A DNA stretch of 64,000 nt from Priestia megaterium (GCF_009497655.1 NZ_CP023317.1:2571501-2635500); one strand, 5' to 3'; numbered from the stretch's first letter, positions 19,308 to 28,649 are shown. The notes: generated from the letters alone by a model not told the origin. Numbers and translations are program-made.

Positions 19308-19880
19308 TTATGCGTTCACTTTTTCAGCTTTTTTTAGCACGTTAAAAAACTCTTTCATAAATTTAGGTAAATCCGGCCAAGCTTGTCCGGTTACTAAGTT
19401 TCTGTCTACGTGGAGCGTCTGTTCAACAAATATAGCACCCGCCGCTTCTACTTCCGGACGGCAAGCAGGATACGCTGTCACTTCTCTGTCTTGCAGATAC
19501 TCTCTAACCGTCGTTAACACGAGCTGACCATGACAAATAACGCCTAAAGGTTTGTTTTCTTTTAAAAAATGAGCGGCAATTTCCTGAACTTTTGTGTTCA
19601 TTCGAATATATTCAGGCGCTCGTCCTCCAGGGATAATAAGTCCGTCAAAATCAGCGGGATCCACTTCATCTACAGAAGCATGAGAATCAATTTTATATCC
19701 CGTTTTTTCTGTGAATGTTTCCATTTCTGGAAGAAAATCATGAACAACCGTTTGGAGCTTCTTTTTCACGGGAGAGGCAATGGTACACTGAATATCTTCT
19801 TCTAAACAGCGATAATACGGATAAAAAACTTCTAAAGCCTCCACGGCATCTCCTGTTAAAATCAAGATACGTTTACTCAT
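19308..19880 (-). CDS. DJ-1/PfpI family protein
   Basis: 190 residues. The DJ-1/PfpI fold is shown by DGLIIPGGRAPEYIRM and the nucleophile elbow PLGVICHGQLVL, whose Cys is the catalytic residue. Family members include YhbO/YraA-like glyoxalase III or deglycase-type stress proteins and amidase-like enzymes. GGTGATAAAAG precedes the ATG. It lies between the glycolate and the GntP/dehydrogenase gene sets, so a role against glyoxal or glyoxylate-type aldehydes is possible but unproven. Confidence 0.85.
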   Translation of the reverse strand: MSKRILILTGDAVEALEVFYPYYRCLEEDIQCTIASPVKKKLQTVVHDFLPEMETFTEKTGYKIDSHASVDEVDPADFDGLIIPGGRAPEYIRMNTKVQEIAAHFLKENKPLGVICHGQLVLTTVREYLQDREVTAYPACRPEVEAAGAIFVEQTLHVDRNLVTGQAWPDLPKFMKEFFNVLKKAEKVNA

Positions 19881-19963
19881 CTTTTATCACCTTTTCTTTT
19901 AATGTCGTCATTTACTTCTTCTCGCAAGCTGCTTTCCATTCCTGCTTTTCCCCTAGGAATAAT

Positions 19964-20015
19964 AAAAAAAGCAGGGCCTTCATTCCTTTACTAGGAATGT
20001 CAGCCTTGCTTTTTA
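19964..20015 (-). terminator. Terminator overlapping the end of the IDEAL-domain gene
   Basis: A long hairpin with arms AAAAAGCAGGGC and GCCTTGCTTTTT, and an inner CATTCCT-TTACT-AGGAATG, ends in a T-run on minus. It includes the stop codon of the gene. Confidence 0.7.
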
Positions 20016-20326
20016 TCTTGTACTCTTTTTAATTCAGCTGTTAATTCAATAAACCAAGCTTCGTCTTTTGTTAGCAGCGCAAGATCAATCAATGAAAGAA
20101 TCTGCTCTTCGTGCGCCGTTTTTTGAAGGGGCAGCTTCTCTATTTTTTCATCCATCATGCCAATGGTTGTGCCGACCATTTTTTCATCATCACTTTTCAC
20201 TACATTGATTAGTGCGGCTTTTTTAGATGGATTAATCGTTTTTATATATCCGTATATAAGTTCACCGTCGCGAGACTTTCCTTTGACCCAGTCGCCTACT
20301 TTTAAATTTCCTTCAAATAGCTTCAC
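20000..20326 (-). CDS. IDEAL-domain protein
   Basis: 108 residues from GTG 20326 (AGGAG 7 bases upstream); an ATG at 20332 directly abuts the ribosome site and would add two residues. The N-terminal half resembles a small beta-barrel (VGDWVKGKSRDGELIYGYIK). The C-terminal half holds the IDEAL pattern LIDLALLTKDEAWFIELTAE. IDEAL domains occur in Bacillaceae proteins of poorly known function. No operon partner is evident. Confidence 0.65.
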   Translation of the reverse strand: MKLFEGNLKVGDWVKGKSRDGELIYGYIKTINPSKKAALINVVKSDDEKMVGTTIGMMDEKIEKLPLQKTAHEEQILSLIDLALLTKDEAWFIELTAELKRVQDKKQG

Positions 20327-20477
20327 AGTCATTCTCCTTTCTTCATAAACATGCTAAGAATTAATGTAACGGCATATAGTATTCTAGAAAGTAGTGTAAT
20401 CATAATACTTACAGTTTAGAAAGTCAAAGAATCTGTTTTAGAGCAAAAGGCTCGATATACAAAATCACTGCAACAAT

Positions 20478-20507
20478 AAAAAAATCCGAACGATTTATCG
20501 TTCGGAT
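20478..20507 (-). terminator. Terminator of the GntP/dehydrogenase operon (copy of the 2022-2053 hairpin)
   Basis: A 10-11 bp stem (20484-20493 with 20498-20507) is followed by a T-run on minus. The run from AACAATAAAAAAATCC through the hairpin differs from the terminator at 2020-2051 by one loop base. Confidence 0.88.
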
Positions 20508-20539
20508 CTTTCTTCAACTACACTCAGCCTCTTTATTTG

Positions 20540-21973
20540 TTATACGAGTCCAGTTAAGCTGTAGATTCCAATGATTAAGAAACATGCAAGCGTTTTTATA
20601 ACAGTGATGGCAAAAATATCTCGGTAAGACTGCTTGTGGGTTAACCCGGTAATAGCAAGCAGGGTAATAACGGCTCCGTTATGAGGAAGCGTATCCATAC
20701 CGCCTGATGCCATCGCTACAACTCTGTGCATAACTTCAGGAGGAATATTGTATTGATTAATAGCTTCTACATACTTATCTCCCATCGCACTAAGCGCAAT
20801 TCCCATACCTCCAGAAGCGGATCCTGTAATACCGGCTAAAATGTTTGTCGTAACGGCTCCATTGACAAGCGGATTTGTAAAGGTATGTGAAATACCATCG
20901 CGAACGGTTGCAAAGCCAGGAAGAGATGAAATAACGCCTCCAAAGCCATACTCAGCTCCCGTGTTCATCGCAGCGAGAAGCGCTCCGCCAATACTTGCGT
21001 TAAGACCCGCTTGGAAACCGGTGGTCACTCTCTTCCAGTCATACGCAATCGTCGTAATAATTCCAATAACAAGTGCTAACTCCACTGACCAAATACCAAC
21101 AACTGCGGTTAAATCTACTTTTCCGAACGCTTCAAGGCCAATTTTGGCAAAATCAAAACCGTCTGGGTACCACTTTGGAATAGAAACAGTAAAAAATTTG
21201 TTTGCAACCCCTACAAGCACGAGCGGAACAAACGCTAAAATCTGTCTTGCTACGCTAGGTTCATATTTAGGTTCTGTAGAAGGTACAGACTCTTTTTCTA
21301 GCTCTGCAGCAGCTGCTAGTTCATTATTAAATCCGTAGTAGCCTTCTCCAGCTTTTCTTGCTTTTTTACTTCGGCTTTCTAAATACCAAAGACCTAAGCT
21401 AAAAACAATAACTGATCCGATAATCCCCAGTGTCGGAGCAGCATAGATGTCTGTTTTAAAAAAAGTCGTTGGAATAACATTTTGAATTTGCGGTGTACCC
21501 GGAAGTGCATCCATGGTAAACGAAATAGCTCCTAATGCAATCGTTCCCGGTACTAATCGTTTTGGAATATTCGCTTCGCGGAATAAGTTAGCCGCAAACG
21601 GATAAACTGCAAACGCAACAACGAATAAACTTACGCCGCTGTAGGTTAAGATTGCTCCCATTAAAACAATCGCCAAGATCGCACGTTTAGCCCCCACGAC
21701 TTTAACAATTGTTTTCGCAATCGATTCAGCGACTCCAGACATTTCAACCATCTTCCCGAAGACTGCTCCTAATAGAAAGACAGGGAAGTAGTTTTTAATA
21801 AATCCAACCATTTTCTCCATAAAAACGTTTGAGAAAAATGGGAGTGCATAGCTTGGTTCCGTTAAAATAACGGCTAGCAGCGCACAAAGTGGAGCAAACA
21901 AAATAACTGAAAATCCGCGGTAAGCAACCAGCATCAAAAGCCCCAGAGACAGCAAAATAATCAGCAAATCCAT
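20540..21973 (-). CDS. GntP family permease
   Basis: 477 residues with about 12 membrane segments. It belongs to the GntP (gluconate:H+ symporter) superfamily by its long hydrophobic repeats with conserved GAILTYSGVSLFVVAFAVYP and SGGMDTLPHNGAVITLLA. AAGGGG precedes the ATG. It is the second gene of an operon with the iron alcohol dehydrogenase (34-base gap). The family carries gluconate, glycerate, 3-hydroxybutyrate or fructuronate. A hydroxy acid oxidised by the partner dehydrogenase is the likely cargo; which one cannot be told. Confidence 0.88.
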   Translation of the reverse strand: MDLLIILLSLGLLMLVAYRGFSVILFAPLCALLAVILTEPSYALPFFSNVFMEKMVGFIKNYFPVFLLGAVFGKMVEMSGVAESIAKTIVKVVGAKRAILAIVLMGAILTYSGVSLFVVAFAVYPFAANLFREANIPKRLVPGTIALGAISFTMDALPGTPQIQNVIPTTFFKTDIYAAPTLGIIGSVIVFSLGLWYLESRSKKARKAGEGYYGFNNELAAAAELEKESVPSTEPKYEPSVARQILAFVPLVLVGVANKFFTVSIPKWYPDGFDFAKIGLEAFGKVDLTAVVGIWSVELALVIGIITTIAYDWKRVTTGFQAGLNASIGGALLAAMNTGAEYGFGGVISSLPGFATVRDGISHTFTNPLVNGAVTTNILAGITGSASGGMGIALSAMGDKYVEAINQYNIPPEVMHRVVAMASGGMDTLPHNGAVITLLAITGLTHKQSYRDIFAITVIKTLACFLIIGIYSLTGLV

Positions 21974-22007
21974 AACGTTTCCCCTTTCATCCCTTATTCA
22001 ATTTGTC

Positions 22008-23198
22008 TTATTTTTTATAAAGTGCAGACTCAAACTCATATTCATAGCACGTGTAATAAAGCTGAATAACTTCTTCTGCCGTCGGTACGATCGGATGATT
22101 AGCAGGACTTCCGCTTTGAATCGCATCCGCTGCCATTTTCTCAACCGCCGCGTAAAATAGCTGGCGATCAATGCCCCACGATTGAAGATTAGGAATCTCT
22201 AAGTCGATACAAAGCTGCTTGATGGCTTCAATTAACACATCTGCTCCTTCTTTTTTTGTATATGATACGTTCGGAAAAAGAGCTTGTCCTATTTCACCTA
22301 AACGATCGATTGAAGCCTCTTTTGTATAGTCCAAAACCGCAGGCAGGAGCATCGCGTTAGAAATACCGTGCGGCACATGGAATAACGCGCCAATAGGTCT
22401 TGACATACCGTGCACTAGCGCAACGGATGAATTTGAAAACGCCATCCCCGCAAGCATAGAAGCATAGGCCATTTCGTTTCTTGCTTGAACGTTTTCTCCA
22501 TTTCTGTACACTAGACGAATATTTTTCATGATTAACTCAATTGCTTGAAGCGCAAGTGAATCCGTAAAAGGATGCGCTTTTTTAGATAAATACGCTTCGA
22601 CCGCATGACTGAGTGCATCAATTCCTGTAGCTGCCGTTACGTGTTTTGGACATGATAGAGTTAATAACGGATCAACAATGGCTGTATCAGGCAATAATTG
22701 AGGCCTTGCGAGCATCATTTTTACATCGTACGCCGTGTCTGTAATAACCGTCGCTTTCGTCACTTCTGAGCCCGTTCCGGCAGTCGTAGGCACGGCAACC
22801 AAAGGAAGAGGGCTACCTTGAAAATCTTGTTGATTTTGAAAATACGTTCGTAAATGCCCTTCATTAGTCATCATCACGGCAACCGCTTTCCCAGTATCGA
22901 TACAGCTGCCTCCCCCTAAAGCAATAACCACATCGCACTGCTCCATTTTGCATACGGCAAGCGCTTCATCTAGATGAATATCCGTTGGCTCTGAATTTAC
23001 GCCTGTATACACGGCACAGTCCATGCCAGCTTCTGCTAAGTAACGACGGCAAGCTTCTACATTGCCTGCTTTCGCCATAACGTCATCACTTATAAGCAAT
23101 GCCTTTGTCCCAAGCAGTGCAGCCTGTTCTCCAATTTTAGAAAATGATCCTTCTCCATATAAAACCGTGCGTGGTACAAGTAATTCATAAATTGCCAC
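22008..23198 (-). CDS. Iron-containing alcohol dehydrogenase
   Basis: 396 residues of the group III (Fe-dependent) dehydrogenase family. The NAD loop GGGSCIDTGKA (about 98-108), the TTAGTGSEVTKATVI stretch and the metal-binding DALSHAVEAYL and HGMSRPIGALFHVPHG segments, the last with two metal histidines, are all present. Members include 4-hydroxybutyrate and 3-hydroxy acid dehydrogenases. Co-transcription with GntP suggests oxidation of an imported hydroxy acid. A perfect cre match lies 62 bases upstream of the start, so CcpA repression is predicted. Confidence 0.9.
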   Translation of the reverse strand: MAIYELLVPRTVLYGEGSFSKIGEQAALLGTKALLISDDVMAKAGNVEACRRYLAEAGMDCAVYTGVNSEPTDIHLDEALAVCKMEQCDVVIALGGGSCIDTGKAVAVMMTNEGHLRTYFQNQQDFQGSPLPLVAVPTTAGTGSEVTKATVITDTAYDVKMMLARPQLLPDTAIVDPLLTLSCPKHVTAATGIDALSHAVEAYLSKKAHPFTDSLALQAIELIMKNIRLVYRNGENVQARNEMAYASMLAGMAFSNSSVALVHGMSRPIGALFHVPHGISNAMLLPAVLDYTKEASIDRLGEIGQALFPNVSYTKKEGADVLIEAIKQLCIDLEIPNLQSWGIDRQLFYAAVEKMAADAIQSGSPANHPIVPTAEEVIQLYYTCYEYEFESALYKK

Positions 23199-23259
23199 TG
23201 TTTTTTCCCCCTTTGTTATCTCGCTGACAATCTCTCCTTCCGTCTTTTCATGCTGACTT

Positions 23260-23275
23260 ATGTAAGCGATTTCAT
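23260..23275. promoter_or_regulatory. cre (CcpA) site
   Basis: ATGTAAGCGATTTCAT fits the Bacillus cre consensus WTGNAANCGNWWNCAW at every position. It lies upstream of the dehydrogenase-GntP operon, so carbon catabolite control is predicted. Confidence 0.75.
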
Positions 23276-23410
23276 TTATTTGTGCAAAAAACCAACATGA
23301 ACTTCGTTTTTCTCCCCTATTTATTCTCTTTTTGTATACCCCTTTCCTCTTTCATTCTAAAATTTCATCTTATATTTTTCAATCTTTTTTTGTAACTTTT
23401 TAAAAATTAC

Positions 23411-23439
23411 AAAAAAAGCCAGAGGTATTCTCTGACTTT
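23411..23439 (-). terminator. Terminator of the ABC transporter operon
   Basis: A 10-bp stem with one G-U pair on minus (23430-23439 with 23415-23424, loop of five) is followed by TTTTTTT. It lies 6 bases after the last permease gene. Confidence 0.85.
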
Positions 23440-23444
23440 ACCAT

Positions 23445-24593
23445 TTAAATAAACTTTTGAACAGTATTATTTCGATTTAATTTATAAATCGATAGCAGGA
23501 AAAAAACAAGTGCAAAAGCTAGTAAAATGCTAATATTTAACCATAGGCTGCTTAAATCAGCTCCTTGTTGAACACTTTTTAACGTACTTAATACCCACGT
23601 TTGAGGAAGAAAGTCGGCTATTTTCTGCATCACATCCGGCATAAATTCAGGCGGGAAAAAGCAGCCGGACAGTAAACAAGTTGGCGTGATGATAAGCGTC
23701 TGAAGACCATTCGCTGCTTTTGAACTTTCTGTAAAAGCGATAATTACAAGAGACAAGCCGATGGCTACTAGACCAAACAAAACTAAAATGAAAAACAGCT
23801 GCCACACGGGAATGTTCATATCTACGTGAAAAAGAGTTGTAATACAAACAAGTGTAATCATTACTTGCAAAGTTAATAAAATCATATTTGTCATAACATT
23901 AGATATCACGTATTGCCTTGCGCTAACTGGCGAAGCTAGCAGTCTAAAATACGTGCGCTGCTCTTTTTCTTTTGTGATAAGAGCCGATAGATTTACGGCA
24001 GAAAAAAGCATAAACATAATTAAATACCCAATTGTCTGCTTGACAATATTTTGATCGGTTCCTTTGTCTTCAAGGGCGTGCGTAGAGACGTGGAATGGCG
24101 CTTTTTGATAATTCTCATACATTTGTTTAAACGCAGCATCGTCGCCTTCAGCAGCTTGATTCAGTGCAGAAATATTATCAATATATTGATACAAATAAGA
24201 CTTAATAAAGCTCGTTACTTCTGCTCCTTTTATCGAAGTAATCGTAATATGATCTGGTTTGTTCGCTTTGACGCTTTCAAAAAACCCTTTTTCAAAAGTA
24301 ATAACAGCATCAACTTTCTTTGACGTAATCTCATGATCCACTTCTTTGTCAGTGAGCATTTTAACATTTGTTTTATGCAGACCTTTTAAAAACTGAACGG
24401 TGTCTTTTGAGATATCCGTTGAGTCGTGATTGACAACTCCGATATTCACCGAAGTCCCTGCTGTATTTCCATAAATAAGAACGGACATCAAAATACCTGC
24501 AATAGGCAAACCAATAACAAGTACAAGCGTCCTTTTGTTTCTAAGCAGCATATTTCTCAGCATATTTGTGACAAGCCACATGATATTTTTCAT
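23445..24593 (-). CDS. ABC-2 type transporter permease
   Basis: 382 residues: one N-terminal membrane helix (about 20-40), a large extracellular loop (45-185), then five membrane helices (from IGYLIMFMLFSAVNLSALIT onward). This is the layout of YhgE/NatB-like ABC-2 permeases. The ribosome site (GAGGGG) overlaps the stop codon of the upstream permease, so the two are translated together and probably form a heterodimer. Export of an antimicrobial, lipid or similar compound is likely; the substrate is unknown. Confidence 0.88.
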   Translation of the reverse strand: MKNIMWLVTNMLRNMLLRNKRTLVLVIGLPIAGILMSVLIYGNTAGTSVNIGVVNHDSTDISKDTVQFLKGLHKTNVKMLTDKEVDHEITSKKVDAVITFEKGFFESVKANKPDHITITSIKGAEVTSFIKSYLYQYIDNISALNQAAEGDDAAFKQMYENYQKAPFHVSTHALEDKGTDQNIVKQTIGYLIMFMLFSAVNLSALITKEKEQRTYFRLLASPVSARQYVISNVMTNMILLTLQVMITLVCITTLFHVDMNIPVWQLFFILVLFGLVAIGLSLVIIAFTESSKAANGLQTLIITPTCLLSGCFFPPEFMPDVMQKIADFLPQTWVLSTLKSVQQGADLSSLWLNISILLAFALVFFLLSIYKLNRNNTVQKFI

Positions 24594-24594
24594 G

Positions 24595-25701
24595 TTATAA
24601 CCCCTCTCTTTTTCTCAAAAGCACAATGGCTGTGCCCAAGAATAAAATAGAGAAGCCTACATTCAACCCGATAACTGAAAGAGAAGCGCCGATATCATTT
24701 GTATAAATCAATTTAATAAGTCCATTATTCATCCAGGTTAAAGGTGATACATTGACGAAGCCTTCTCCAGATCCATTTTGAAAATAGGTTCCTCCCACAA
24801 TACACGACACTTGAATCACAACCATAATAATTGCTCTTGACGCCGCTTCCGTCTTCGTAAGGTAGCTAACTCCTAATCCAAAGCTAATGGCAAAAAGAAT
24901 CTGAGATACTAACATTACGAGTACTAAGAGTAAATGATCTCCCCAATTCGCATCAAAAAAATATTTAGTCGACATAATGACCACTAATACACAAATAGCG
25001 TGAACCAAAACAGTGCCTAAAATTTTCCCGACAAAAATTTCAGCGGTTTTAATCGGTGCGGCTACTAATCGATTGGCCGTATTTCGCATACGCTCTCCTC
25101 TAATTAAATAACTCGCTGAGATAGATCCGTACAAAACAATCATGGTTGTCATTGAAATAGCGTAGTAGTCTATTGAATTTGGCTGTTTTTGAGAATGAAG
25201 GGATGTTTCTTGAATATAGTCATGCTTAGACGCACGCAGCAGGTTCTCGACTTGCTGAGGATTTACTTTGGCCACTTCCATAGCCACGTTATACTTATCA
25301 ACAAATGTACTTAACATACCTTGCACCACGTTAAATTCAATGCTGTTTTCTTCATTTCCGTAGAGATTAATGCCTCCGTCTTTCACTTCTACATAAGCTG
25401 TATAATGCTGCTCTTTTACTTCTTTTTTTCCATCTTGATCTTTTTTCAGCGCTTTAAAGTGAATGCCCGATTTTTCTGCATGTGCAGCAAACTGCTTAAA
25501 TGCGGCAGATTGTTCATTACTCGTATCGATTTTATAGAGAACATAGCTATCGTCTATCGTCATGTCGTTATTAAAGGCTTGGGACAAAGCTGTTCCTAAA
25601 ATAAGGACAAGAGCTAGCGGAAAAAGAATCATAAAGATAAATGCACGCTTATCTCGCAGATCACTTTTCATTTCTTTCAAAGCAATTGCAATAATATTCA
25701 T
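24595..25701 (-). CDS. ABC-2 type transporter permease
   Basis: 368 residues with the same layout as its downstream neighbour: one N-terminal helix (RAFIFMILFPLALVLILGTA), a long outside loop and a C-terminal bundle of five or six helices. AAGGAGG precedes the ATG. It lies 19 bases after the ATPase gene. Together with that ATPase and the second permease it forms a complete exporter. Confidence 0.88.
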   Translation of the reverse strand: MNIIAIALKEMKSDLRDKRAFIFMILFPLALVLILGTALSQAFNNDMTIDDSYVLYKIDTSNEQSAAFKQFAAHAEKSGIHFKALKKDQDGKKEVKEQHYTAYVEVKDGGINLYGNEENSIEFNVVQGMLSTFVDKYNVAMEVAKVNPQQVENLLRASKHDYIQETSLHSQKQPNSIDYYAISMTTMIVLYGSISASYLIRGERMRNTANRLVAAPIKTAEIFVGKILGTVLVHAICVLVVIMSTKYFFDANWGDHLLLVLVMLVSQILFAISFGLGVSYLTKTEAASRAIIMVVIQVSCIVGGTYFQNGSGEGFVNVSPLTWMNNGLIKLIYTNDIGASLSVIGLNVGFSILFLGTAIVLLRKREGL

Positions 25702-25720
25702 TCGTTATTCCTCCTTTCTT

Positions 25721-26659
25721 TTATAAATCTCTTAGACTGCGTCCTGTGAGCGTCAGAAAGACCGTCTCTAAATTTGGTGCTTGTTCTTTAACTGCTTTAA
25801 TTTCGATATGATGCGTCATTAAATAATGAATGACCTTGTTTAAGTTATTCACTTCGGCGCTTGAATTAATTTTAATGATTCCATCTTCATACGTAACGGC
25901 TGTTACGCCTGGAATTTCCTTTAGACCGCTGCAATCTATATCGTCTGCTTCTTTTACTTCAATCCAAATATCTTTTGTATCGGTGATAATCGCTTTCAGC
26001 TGCTCTTTTGTTCCTTCAGCAATAATTTTGCCGTGATCAATAATTGCAATTTTTGTACATACCTCTTCTACTTCTTCCATATAGTGACTCGTATAAATGA
26101 TTGTGCTTCCCATTTCATTTAGCTTTTTTACAGATGTTAAAATATAATTTCGCGACTGAGGATCAATGCCAACCGTCGGTTCATCCATAATGATCAGCTT
26201 AGGGCGATGAGCAATTGCGCATGCGATATTTAACCTTCTTTTCATTCCTCCTGAAAAGCTTTTCGGATACGCCTTTTGTTTATCTAAAAGCCCTACAAAC
26301 GCTAAAGCTTCTTCGACTCGTTCGCTAAGAAGTGATCCTCTTAATCCGTAGAGTCCTGCAAAAAACTTCACATTTTCATAGGCTGTCAAATCTTCATAAA
26401 TCGCTAAGTCCTGCGGAACAATTCCGATGTTCATCTTTGCGAAATTTCGGTGTTTCTTTATATTTTTCCCAAGTACTTCAATATCGCCGCTGTTGCTTTG
26501 AAGAAGACTAGCTACCATATGAATCGTTGTGCTTTTTCCTGCTCCGTTTGTTCCTAAAAACCCAAATATATCTCCTTCTTCTACTTGTAAAGATAAATTA
26601 TCTACCGCAATAAAATCTCCAAATTTCTTTGTTAATTTTTGAATGGATAATACGTTCAT
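25721..26659 (-). CDS. ABC transporter ATP-binding protein
   Basis: 312 residues. Walker A GTNGAGKST, signature SGGMKRRLN, Walker B LIIMDEPTVGID and the switch His in YTSHYMEE are intact. The C-terminal extension of about 90 residues is typical of DrrA/CcmA-type drug or lipid exporters. The start at 26659 has AGAGG 7 bases upstream; longer in-frame starts up to 26734 run through the upstream terminator and are unlikely. It leads the three-gene exporter operon and follows the two-component genes. Confidence 0.9.
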   Translation of the reverse strand: MNVLSIQKLTKKFGDFIAVDNLSLQVEEGDIFGFLGTNGAGKSTTIHMVASLLQSNSGDIEVLGKNIKKHRNFAKMNIGIVPQDLAIYEDLTAYENVKFFAGLYGLRGSLLSERVEEALAFVGLLDKQKAYPKSFSGGMKRRLNIACAIAHRPKLIIMDEPTVGIDPQSRNYILTSVKKLNEMGSTIIYTSHYMEEVEEVCTKIAIIDHGKIIAEGTKEQLKAIITDTKDIWIEVKEADDIDCSGLKEIPGVTAVTYEDGIIKINSSAEVNNLNKVIHYLMTHHIEIKAVKEQAPNLETVFLTLTGRSLRDL

Positions 26660-26698
26660 CATTTCACCTCTAGTATGTTGGTATATCCTTATTTTATG

Positions 26699-26757
26699 AA
26701 AAAAAGGCAAACTTACGTCAGTGCATAAGTTCACCTTTTCCCCATGAGAAATCTCAT
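26699..26757 (-). terminator. Terminator or attenuator between the two-component and ABC genes
   Basis: On minus a 14-bp stem with two G-U pairs (26726-26739 with 26702-26715) is followed by a short T-run. A small hairpin (26744-26749 with 26752-26757) precedes it, just after the kinase stop. It would make ABC expression partly independent of the two-component genes. Confidence 0.75.
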
Positions 26758-26760
26758 TAT

Positions 26761-27879
26761 TTACGTATGAAGTTTCTCACCTATCGGCAGCAGTGTGGTA
26801 ACAGAAAATCCGTTTGCTCCGTCGACAATCACCGTTCCGTTAATGGAAGCAGCGCGCTCTTCCATTCCTGCTATGCCAAGTCCTTTTTGAAACAAGTGAG
26901 CGCCTTTTCCATTGTCTTTGACTTCTACTTTAACCATTTTATTTAGTACGTGAAGCTCAATGGCAATCATCGTTGCTTCTGCATATTTCAAAGCGTTCGT
27001 AATAGCTTCTGTTATATTTTCATGGATAATTTTCCACTGAAGAGGCGTGATAAGATCTAAATTCCCTTTGTATACAAGAGGCATTGCGATACTATGCTTA
27101 GCCTCAAATTCACCAATAAATAATTTAAGACGGCTGATTCCTATTTGCTCAGCGGGAGGCTTTATACTTTTTAACGTTAACCTAATTTCTTCAATGCCTT
27201 CTTTCGAAATCGTAATCGCATTTTGAAGAAGAGACAGCGCTTTTTCCTCGTCTTGCTTCATTACGTGCTTTGCTGCCTCCATTTGAATAAGTGCTCCTGT
27301 CATTGAATGACCAATCTTATCATGAATTTCCTGCGATAGTCGATTTCGCTCTTCTAATTTTGAAGCATATTGAGACTGTCTCACATACTCTTTATTTTCA
27401 TTCACGTGCTTTTGCAGCTTTTGCATACTTACTCTCATTTCATCAAGCTTTTGTTCATAATTGTTTGTCCGCTTTTGATAGATAGCTGCTCCTGTGTAAA
27501 TAAAAAAAGTAAACGCAGCGACTAACACATACAGAGCTCTAATATCAGAGGGAACTAGCAGCACTGGAAGCAATACAAGCAGCACCATCCATTTTTTTAC
27601 GATTGATTCTCCAATAAGCTCACAAAGGTTTAGCGGCAAAAGAAGAAAAAACAAAGGATGAAGTTGATACGCACAATATAGAATAAGGACAATTGAAAAA
27701 GCAATAAGCATGCGCTTGAACGCGCTCTTTTTCACAATAGACGCGGCGATATTAACACAGCTGTAAAGAAGCAGTGCTAACACAATAGCTGAAATCGAGT
27801 GTACATAATTAAACTGAATGTACGTAATAGCCAAAAACAGCATGAGGATGAGCTTGGTCATCATTAATCCGACTTCCAT
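26761..27879 (-). CDS. NarL-type sensor histidine kinase
   Basis: 372 residues. Several N-terminal membrane helices (about 8-140) are followed by a coiled linker, a HisKA_3 domain with the phosphorylated His in RLSQEIHDKIGHSMTGAL, and a HATPase_c domain (ITEAITNALKYAEATMIAIE, KDNGKGAHLFQKGLGIAGM). There is no large extracellular sensor domain, so it may sense membrane stress or act with the ABC exporter, as in bacitracin/lantibiotic-type detoxification modules. The start is 5 bases after the response regulator stop. Confidence 0.88.
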   Translation of the reverse strand: MEVGLMMTKLILMLFLAITYIQFNYVHSISAIVLALLLYSCVNIAASIVKKSAFKRMLIAFSIVLILYCAYQLHPLFFLLLPLNLCELIGESIVKKWMVLLVLLPVLLVPSDIRALYVLVAAFTFFIYTGAAIYQKRTNNYEQKLDEMRVSMQKLQKHVNENKEYVRQSQYASKLEERNRLSQEIHDKIGHSMTGALIQMEAAKHVMKQDEEKALSLLQNAITISKEGIEEIRLTLKSIKPPAEQIGISRLKLFIGEFEAKHSIAMPLVYKGNLDLITPLQWKIIHENITEAITNALKYAEATMIAIELHVLNKMVKVEVKDNGKGAHLFQKGLGIAGMEERAASINGTVIVDGANGFSVTTLLPIGEKLHT

Positions 27880-27883
27880 AGTC

Positions 27884-28522
27884 CTACTTCCCTTTACCGG
27901 TTAAATAGTAAATAGCAATTTGAGTACGGTGCTCAAGTCCCGTTTTACTTAAAATCGAACTAATATAGTTTGCTACGGTACCTTCTGAAATAAAAAGGGT
28001 TTTAGAGATTTCTTTATTTGAAAGCCCCTTGGCAATCAGTGTCATAATGCTTGTTTCACGCTCGGTAAACTGTGTCATATCCGCTTTTGACTCGCGCTCA
28101 GTTGCAGCGTTTAAACTCGATTTGATTTTATCAAGCACAACATCTTGCAGCACCGTATGTCCGTTGAACACGCTTTTGATTGCGTCTCGAATGCGCTCTG
28201 GCTCTGTATTTTTTAACAAGTAGCCTTTAGCTCCGTTTTTTACAGCATCAATAATATATTCATCGTCATCAAACGTAGTTAAAATAAGCGGCTTTGCTTT
28301 CGTTGACTCTGAAATAAGCTTTGTAGCCTCTACACCGTCCATAACAGGCATTCTTACATCTAACAATGCAATATCGACGGAGTGATTCTTGCAATATTGA
28401 ACGGCTTCTTGACCATCTTTTAAAGTAGCGACAACGTCGAATTCCTCGTATGTATTTAATATAATTTTCATTCCTTCTCGAATAAACGAATTATCATCTG
28501 CAATAATAATAGTAATTTTCAT
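27884..28522 (-). CDS. NarL/LuxR family response regulator
   Basis: 212 residues from ATG 28522: an N-terminal receiver domain (phosphorylated Asp in IALLDVRMPVMDG, early acidic pair IIADDN) and a C-terminal LuxR HTH (LIAKGLSNKEISKTLFISEG). A GTG at 28555 would add 11 residues; neither has a good ribosome site. The following kinase is its partner and the ABC exporter is the probable target. An 8-bp inverted repeat lies just before the start. Confidence 0.88.
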   Translation of the reverse strand: MKITIIIADDNSFIREGMKIILNTYEEFDVVATLKDGQEAVQYCKNHSVDIALLDVRMPVMDGVEATKLISESTKAKPLILTTFDDDEYIIDAVKNGAKGYLLKNTEPERIRDAIKSVFNGHTVLQDVVLDKIKSSLNAATERESKADMTQFTERETSIMTLIAKGLSNKEISKTLFISEGTVANYISSILSKTGLEHRTQIAIYYLTGKGK

Positions 28523-28528
28523 TTCTGC

Positions 28529-28547
28529 AAGTGAGAAGATCTCACTT
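28529..28547. promoter_or_regulatory. Perfect inverted repeat before the response regulator
   Basis: AAGTGAGA-AGA-TCTCACTT is an 8-bp perfect dyad ending 7 bases before the regulator ATG. It could be an autoregulatory operator or a leader hairpin limiting translation. Confidence 0.4.
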
Positions 28548-28649
28548 TTTTTCACATCCTTTTTTCACATCCATCTGGATGCTTCTCATTTATTGTAGCC
28601 ATAATAAACCAAAAGTTCAATGCGATAGTTTGCAGTCTTTCTAAGCACT

